From contig JAAGOF010000300.1 in assembly GCA_010645155.1 (NCBI GenBank), positions 247,246 to 311,245 of the forward strand: a stretch of 64,000 bases of DNA. Direction: 5' to 3'. This DNA is from Tigriopus japonicus (lineage: Eukaryota > Arthropoda > Copepoda > Harpacticoida > Harpacticidae). The position numbers and the translations under genes are program-made. The notes beneath the pieces were generated by a model. That model was not told where the DNA came from. It made no database searches and was given only the letters and a program-made list of their open reading frames with translations. This document shows, in pieces, positions 57,397 through 64,000 of this stretch (positions are counted from its first letter, which is position 1; each line of letters begins with the position of its first letter).

Positions 57397-60065
57397 CCTG
57401 CTTAATTCCAAAGAGCTTTGTTAATATCAAGACGTCAATTTTCCTTCTCTTATCAAATCAGAACTAGTGATTCTTTTCAAAGACAAAAATAACGTTGGCC
57501 CCAAGAAACGGAATATTGACATAGGAATTTGAACAGATTTAATCTTGACCTCGTCAAATTTGAAGCAAAATTTTGTCATAAAAACTCGTTGAAGAATGAA
57601 GAAGATTTGAAATATTTGTCGGGCTCCTTCAGGCTTAAATTTGCGATGCAAATTAATAAAGGGTACCTAACGGGAGAACTATCGTATAAGGTTATACAAT
57701 GGTCGATGGGTTGCGCAACGATAAAACGGGGGAACAACTGTTATTACGATTCTCATTTTTACCTACGACTTGACTATGAAGTAAATCTAGACATGTCCAA
57801 GAATGTTGTCGACGACAGTCCATTTTTTAAAACTTAACTTCTCCGTAGGAAATCAAAATCGGTAAAAGAGGGCTCCGGTAATGGACATACGCAAGTTATA
57901 TCGTTAACCGTAACAACCGCATCGCTTGAATTGAGCGCTCGTCTTTTCTCAACACTTTAAATCAAGGTTAAATAAAAACACGAATGCCCAAAGTGAAAGG
58001 TCGGAAACTCGGCCTTTTGAGGGTCTGTTACATGAGGACCCGTAGTCATCAATCAGACTCAACGTCAACCCCGTCTTCGTGCGGCAATGCGCCCGCCTTT
58101 TCATCCCCGCCCTTACCAAATCCCGATCCCGGAGGCTTACCTGCAAAAATGCGGCCAATTACTCCCGGATCCCAAAAGCGGAACCGCGGACCATCATCCT
58201 GCACGCGCGGACGATAAGAATAGGGCCCCGCTCACCGAAACAAACGCCCAAATCCGCTTCCGAGGTCAACGATGGCAAATAAATGTTCACAGACGGCAAA
58301 CTTTGTGGCAGGAACACGGCTGATTCCGACCCCCAAGAAGGCCAAGAAGCAAGATCGAAAAGAAGAAGAAGGACAAGCGAGGATGTTCGTCGCTTTTTTC
58401 GGGGCGAGGGAGGCCTCAACCAATCCAACCAATCCGAAGAAGGCCGAAAAGAAAGGCTGGTGTATCAATAGACGAGTCCGTCCGTATCCGTCACGACTTC
58501 TTTTCCTTCTCCTCCTTCTCGGGTGCTTTCTCCAAAGCCTTCGGAAAGCTCAGGAAGCGCGCCCACCCGCCCGCCCGATGATCAAGGCCAAGACCACCGA
58601 GAAGGTTGACCAGGCTGCCGACCAGCGCCTTCCTTCTTCGGCCTTGAGGGTGCACGCGCAGCGACTCACAGCGTGGACCACGAGGACGTGGAACATGGCT
58701 GGGTCCACACGCCTCGCAAATAAGATGGATCGAGGGTCCGAAGGGAGAGAGAGAGAGCCTCTCCGGGCGAAGAGAACACTACACACAATGTCGAGAAGGC
58801 GGGGAGAGAGGGACGGATTCACCGAGCAAAAGGACAGGCCAGCCACAACGACGATGGAACACGACCCACGGGAAGAAAAGGACTTTCCTGGATCTTCCGT
58901 CGAACGATTCACGACGAGGCATGCCGTCGAAAACCACCGACTTTGGGTCAGATGGACAGCTGAAATAGGCCAGAATGGAGCTCTAGTCGAGTCTCGTGTT
59001 TCTCAGCGGCACCGCAAATTTTGTTCAATGACTGAGGGAGGCTACCAGGGGTTTGAAGATATAGTAAGTGTGTTTTGATCAAAATTTGAGTATATTTTTG
59101 GAACACGAATGTACGTTCTAGCTCTCTATCGTGATCAGGTTTTGGATTGAGATCATTTCAATCCTAGGACATTATTGACGGATTCCGACAAAACAAAAAC
59201 AAAGGCCGTACTTAAATTGAGTTCATTTTTTGGCGGCAGTTTTTATAACGATTTGAGGGGTACGTTTTTTTGTTGAGCAATTGCATATGGCAGAAGTCCA
59301 TCTTTTTGTTTGTTTATTGAGTAATTGCAAATTTGAAGTAAAGGGGCATACATAACATGCCATAATAGCTTATCCTGAATCTGAGGAATACAAGTTGTAT
59401 TAAAAAACGAATGTATCGTATAACGATGTTTTCGTTTTCCGCTGGCGTTATGACACGAACGAGAATATTCGAGAAAAAAAACTGTAAAAAGGCCAGTTTC
59501 TACCTTTTTGGCTTTTACGCAACCCATGAGTCGCTATCTTATCCTAGTCCGACAGTACCCTAATCCGTTCTAAGGCTGACTACATCTGTGATCCATCCGT
59601 AGGCAGACTCCTTGGATGATGTCATAGTTTGACCGTCAAACTAAAACTCACAATAGATTCTCATGTCATCAGCTTGTGCGAGACGTTGACGTCGCTTTAC
59701 GGAGGATTCTTAAAATCAGGCGGCCCATTCCCAGGCTCGTCCTTCAAATTTTATGAAAAATTCTTTTCCACACCATAAACTATGGCCACCCTCATTCACT
59801 AACCCGATTACTACGTGTCGACTTTAATATATTCTAAATTACCGCATTAATACAAATTGTTAAAAATGTCCCGCCATCGCCTCAAAGTAAGCTTTGGCGT
59901 CACCCTGTTCAATACATTAATACAAAATGAAAGAGTGACGGATGATGTCGACGTAAATCGTCGTTGAGACGTCACGTTTCCACAATCTCTGACCTCTGGA
60001 TTGTTTTTACCCGTGATCAAGGGCGACTAAGCTCCTCCTCAACCGATCGAGACGCCCATTACAGC
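57397..60065. other. Divergent region between KSR and TMUB with a GC-rich core
   Basis: 58.0-59.05 kb is distinctly GC- and CpG-rich compared with its flanks, and holds a plus-strand open frame of 268 codons (58272-59078) with no recognisable domain. Much of it may be promoter or 5' non-coding sequence for KSR. An ACGTCAC (half-CRE) lies near 59970 before TMUB. No gene is claimed. Confidence 0.4.
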
Positions 60066-60818
60066 ATGATGGTGGAAGGTCTGGGCGACGAAGTGGTCAC
60101 GTTCTTCTCGTGTCTGGTGCTCATCTTCATCGGAGCCGTTTCGTGGTGGTCCTCCAACGTCCGGGACAATCATCACCCGCATCCGCCGGTCAATCGAACC
60201 GCCCCCACCCCATCCAACGCCGCGGAACCGCCTCCAGCCCCAACCGCGCCCGATGAGACCGCACCCGTGGACGAAACGGGCCCTGAGCCCGCAGATCCGC
60301 CCGCTGACGAGCCCAATCTCGATCAGGATGGGGTCAATATCAAACTCAAGTTCCTTAACGACAGCCATAAAGAGGTGCGGGCGTGTTTGGCCGAGAAATT
60401 GGGCCGATTCAAGTCGCGACACTTTGCTCCGGATTTGGCGGCCAACAAGCGGGTCCGATTCATATTCAACGGGCACGTTTTGGGCGGGGATGATCGCACG
60501 CTCAGTGAGCACGGTTTGTTTCATAATTGCGTGGTCCATTGTTTGGTGTCGCAGAATGCCAGTCCCCCGCCCACTCACTCGGCGGAGGGCGCTTCCTACG
60601 CCCATTCAGAGGGTGGTGCGGAAAGCGTGTCGGGCGAGACGGACCCGGAAGATCTGGATCTGTCGCATTTGTGTTATCCTCTGTTGGGTTCCGTGTTGGT
60701 CATGATCTGGTGGTGTCAAATGGTCTATCCGCACTACTTCTCCTACGCGTCCACCTTATCGTTGGTGTCTTTGACCGTGATTTTCTTGGCTAGCATCCTA
60801 AACACGTATCTCTATTGA
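60066..60818 (+). CDS. TMUB-type transmembrane ubiquitin-like protein
   Basis: TMUB1/2 proteins are ER or membrane proteins with a ubiquitin-like domain; TMUB1 is linked to ER-associated degradation. A single exon encodes 250 aa. Layout: membrane helix at about 12-30 (FFSCLVLIFIGAVSWW), an acidic Pro/Ala-rich linker, a ubiquitin-like domain at about 94-165 (IKLKFLNDS, then VRFIFNGHVLGGDDRTLSEHG and NCVVHCLVS), and two C-terminal helices (about 200-250). The order TM-UBL-TM-TM matches TMUB. The ATG at 60066 is followed at once by a second ATG; either may serve. The NCVVHC signature is shared with vertebrate TMUB. Confidence 0.9.
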   Translation: MMVEGLGDEVVTFFSCLVLIFIGAVSWWSSNVRDNHHPHPPVNRTAPTPSNAAEPPPAPTAPDETAPVDETGPEPADPPADEPNLDQDGVNIKLKFLNDSHKEVRACLAEKLGRFKSRHFAPDLAANKRVRFIFNGHVLGGDDRTLSEHGLFHNCVVHCLVSQNASPPPTHSAEGASYAHSEGGAESVSGETDPEDLDLSHLCYPLLGSVLVMIWWCQMVYPHYFSYASTLSLVSLTVIFLASILNTYLY

Positions 60819-62567
60819 CGGTCCTCTCCCTCTGTTGACCTTATGACCTGTGATAAAAAAAAAGAAGTGCACTCCGGTTCGACCCCCATCCCACTCGACG
60901 TCAACCGGTTCCGAAGATTGTCGGGATGTTTGATCAAGCAGGACCTCCCATTCCAATTGCGGCAAAGATTAAGTCGAGCCAATACTTCTCTACTTGGATA
61001 AACGAACGTGGAAATAAGTGTTAACTCATCCAAGGTTCAAATAGAAAAATTCTTGTTAACGCTCGAAATTAAATCAAAACGCAACGTTTATTACTACTAA
61101 TCGGTCGTTTTCCATCCAAGAGTGTATGTAACTCATTCATTTCAGGCGAATCACAAAATTCGGTGCATTATCAGCCTCTCATCGGCATCGTAAGCCACCA
61201 ATCCTTTCCTAAATCGAGCATCTCTGTCTTTCTGAAATACAAAAACAATAAAATGCCAACGTTGTTCAAATAGCAAAAATGTACAACGTCAATGGCTAAA
61301 GAGTAAAACACGTCAAGTGAATTGCATCGTTTGATGTCAGCAATTAATACGTATGCCCTAAAAAGCCTAGTAATATCGAGTTGACGAATTTGGAATTCTA
61401 GACTAAACTGAAATCGAGGATTGAAATAAAAGATAAATTGCACATCGAGTGCAACACGGATAATCGTGGGTTGATTTCGACATTTTTATCCAAGATCTTC
61501 GAAATGGGTCAAGATGACAGATCGTGTAGCAGAGCGTTTTCATAAGTGAATACGTTAACAAAACCACCGAGTGGGTCAAAATTGTCAAACTTATTATGAA
61601 CATAACGCCAGGATGGAGTATACTCAATTAAAAATTACTCCTCATTGGGCTTTTCCATTTAAACGTTCGAAGTGAAGTTACACTAACGCCATCTACCATC
61701 TAACAGGAGTCATTTCTTTAAAAGAGGGCTTTTTTTTTTTTAAACACAATTTTGATATGATTGTGAACATACTTGACATAATATTTGCTTTTTAAATGGT
61801 CAAGCGAACACTTGGTTCGCTTTCATCAACGATGTTGACGAAAAAGATTGTTTATTTTTCCCCTCGACACCTTCAAAAATACATTTTTGGTGGATGTTAC
61901 TCAAAACCTTCAACAGGCTCACACAAAATTGTTTGGGTGCCATTGGAACCGCCTAATCACCCCAAGTCCAAAAATCATTGAAAATTTCAAGACTCATAAA
62001 AAAAACTTTAAGAGCTTAGAATGCAAGAATAATCAATTTGTAGTTGATATTGGGAAAATGTTAGTTTGGTCTAAAAGTAAAAATCGCACGTGCATAACAG
62101 ACTTAAATTTGTGCCGCGACTCTACAGGGTGCCACACTTAAACAGGGTAGAGAAAAGTTCAAGTCCAGACTATTTAGTACTTAAATCAACAAGAAATTGA
62201 ACCAATCTATTTTTTTAATTTTCTATGCAACGATCATTATTCTGTTTTACGGCCGTTCTTAATTCCTTCCTGACTAATACTACGCGTCTCAAAGTCAATT
62301 TTCAAAATTTGCAATGTAGGCTTCAATATTATATTTCTTTTTTCCGTCTTTTCCATTTCTAATTTCAACGTGTGAATGGGTGAAAAGAAGAACGAACACC
62401 CCAAGTTTCATTTAAAAAAAAAAAAAGATCTTTAAATAAACACAAAAAAGGCAACAACAATCCGGAAGATTGAAGGCCCAAGTAACCAAAGTCACATTTT
62501 CAACTGGCCCACCCTGTAAAATCCTAGCTTTACTCTCTTTCCCAAAGTAATGGATGAATGGATAATC
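60819..62567. other. Intergenic region between TMUB and the NDUFB4-like gene
   Basis: AT-rich, with T and A homopolymer runs (for example about 61731-61740 and 62413-62426). No supported gene, repeat family or RNA. Confidence 0.55.
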
Positions 62568-62960
62568 TTAGGGAAAGTCGATCTTTCTCACCCTTTCTTT
62601 CATGAAAAAGTGCACGAAGACAGCTCCGGGAATGAACACGGTGGCCAAGAACTTGCTAAATCCCACCATGGTAGGGTACATGTACTGGCTTCGCGTGGCT
62701 TGCATAGCTTGCCATCGGTAGAAGGCCGAATCAAAGAGATGGCCGTGGAATTTGGATTGATCCACGGGTTTGAAGTTCTTCCGAAGATATTCAGCCCGCA
62801 AAGCTCGGCGAAGAGCCTCGCGTTTCTTCTCCAAATGAGCCTCAAAGGCCGGGGTACCACCTCCGACTAGAACAACCCAAAAAAATTCGACATGACGTCG
62901 TGCAAAGAGAAGGTTTCAAGAGGAGATTTTGAACTTACATCGAGCTAAATCGTCAGCCAT
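62568..62960 (-). CDS. NDUFB4: NDUFB4-like accessory subunit of mitochondrial complex I
   Basis: A small inner-membrane subunit of NADH dehydrogenase. Exons 62960-62939 and 62866-62568 join in frame to 106 aa. NDUFB4 features: a basic helix with the pattern R-x-x-L-R-x-EYL (residues 25-36), a segment LFDSAFYRW, then a YPT motif, one hydrophobic helix (about 80-97, FLATVFIPGAVFVHFF) and a charged end (KERVRKIDF). It is shorter than human NDUFB4 (129 aa). The match is by pattern and size, so the subunit name is probable, not certain. Confidence 0.7.
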
Positions 62961-63826
62961 GTTGTGATGAATGAATAGAAGTAGCGAAGAGAAGTAACAG
63001 GCTTGCCACTCAAATCTCACACGCTCAGTCTGACAATTAATAACAAGAGTATATGTGGAGAAAGTTAACAGAAAACTAACTGAAAAGTGTTCTAATAACG
63101 AGTATAGCACGATTGTTACCTGTTTTTTTATATGGGGACATTTGTGGGGTTAAATCGGACCATTCGGATTTGAATTTGGCTTGAATTTGGCAACTCTGAC
63201 TGTTTTCCAAAGCAGAGGAAAATGGCAACCTCGCGTTGAGACACAGAATTTGTAAAGGCTGGTCTACACGTGAAAAGGCTGGTCTACACATGAAACATTT
63301 TGGCTAGATTATTTGTCAAATATTACGAAAATGTTTGGTGTTTGCCAAATGTTTTCTTTCTGTTGCTTCTACACGTGAACGTGCAATTTGTCAAATATTT
63401 TTTCCCTTGGCCAAAGTGTTGCCCATTTTTTCAAATTGTTTCAAACTGGCACTGCCAAATACTGTTTGAAAACCAGTCACCTTTAGCAAAGTCCCGTAAT
63501 TTAGAAAGTGAATTGTATACTGCCCGATGCTGCCACATATTGTCACTTTTCAACGACTTTTTCAATCTTGCTTTCTGCCCAAGACTTTTTTCTTTCCTTC
63601 GGTGTCATGTAATTTGGATGGAAAGTCTTACACCTAACGCCACGCTATGGACATTGACAATATCTACTGTCATTTTCAGTCCTTTTTTTTGTCCCCCCCC
63701 TCAACCATTTCAAGACCTCTACTCTCCACTGGCATTTGGATTTGGTTCTGTCCAGTTGGGCTTTGGTGAACATTGGCAGTCATAACTGCCACTTGGCAAC
63801 GTTGCTACCTTGTAAACTCTAATTTT
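62961..63826. other. NDUFB4 upstream region with dispersed short repeat
   Basis: The unit GGCTGGTCTACACGTGAAA occurs at about 63258-63276, again with one change at about 63279-63297, and a third time in the loop of the palindrome at about 63875. The sequence around them (TTTGTCAAATATT, CAAATATT) is similar, suggesting fragments of one repeat family. No gene. Confidence 0.5.
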
Positions 63827-63935
63827 AAGCTAATTTTGTCTTCGATTTGACCAAATATTTGCCGTTTTGTTTAGGCTGGTCTACACGTGAAACAAAACGG
63901 CAAATATTTGCTCAAATCCAAGACAAAATTAGCTT
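63827..63935. repeat. Near-perfect palindrome with 46-bp arms
   Basis: Arms 63827-63872 and 63890-63935 are complementary with two mismatches. The 17-base loop holds GGCTGGTCTACACGTG. It could be a small MITE or the inverted end of a longer repeat that runs out of the window. Confidence 0.8.
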
Positions 63936-64000
63936 GATGGCAAATATTATTTTCTGTTTGTCAAATATTTCTGACTTTGAGCATGTTGAAAAATTATTTG

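Noticed and set aside
58272..59078. 268-codon plus-strand frame as a protein-coding gene
   Set aside because: The composition is that of translated GC-rich DNA (Arg, Ala, Lys, Glu), no domain is visible and other frames are also fairly open. Kept only as a finding.

Overview
The window is nuclear DNA of an animal, most likely an arthropod, and the very short introns suggest a compact genome such as a copepod crustacean. The evidence is intron-containing genes with GT/AG junctions, many introns of about 60-130 bp, and arthropod/bilaterian families (Smaug, Sidestep, Shab, KSR, THADA). The species is inferred, not shown. I rebuilt gene models by hand from splice sites. Every multi-exon model listed closes in frame, except that the hAT transposase needs a doubtful 29-nt skip.

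Left part (1-14.3 kb): a Smaug homolog (+, 2089-4620) converges on a 12-exon THADA gene (-, 14269-5725). A complete intronless SOWAH ankyrin gene (-, 9832-8414) lies inside THADA intron 7 on the same strand. From 14.3 to 20.1 kb there is a gene-free, AT-rich block with remnants of several repeat families: a foldback element of about 1.1 kb, a 213-bp inverted-repeat element, a 219-bp hAT-type MITE, LINE-like fragments, a tRNA-Leu-like relic and a minisatellite.

Middle (20.1-39.8 kb): two paralogous genes for proteins with two U1-type C2H2 fingers (ZNF385-like) face outward (-, 22437-20114; +, 28555-31349). They share five intron phases and flank a neutral sphingomyelinase gene (+, 25166-27097). 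A 12-exon Sidestep-type immunoglobulin receptor (+, 34373-39810) follows.

Right part (39.8-64 kb): a hAT transposon of about 3.3 kb with transposase, terminal inverted repeats and striking subterminal arrays abuts a 953-base assembly gap. Then come adenylate kinase 2 (+), a taxilin (+), a Shab/Kv2 potassium channel (-), KSR (-), a TMUB ubiquitin-like membrane protein (+) and an NDUFB4-like complex I subunit (-). The genes are a mixture of housekeeping, signalling and neuronal functions with no operon-like logic. The last kilobase holds a 46-bp-arm palindrome and a short dispersed repeat.

The most interesting items are the SOWAH-in-THADA nesting, the divergent zinc-finger paralogs, the hAT element with its 10-bp-periodic arrays, a 64-bp exact repeat partly inside a gene intron, the foldback element, and a Sidestep intron whose retention would create a tyrosine-containing tail. 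I saw no clear evidence of a wholly new biological system.
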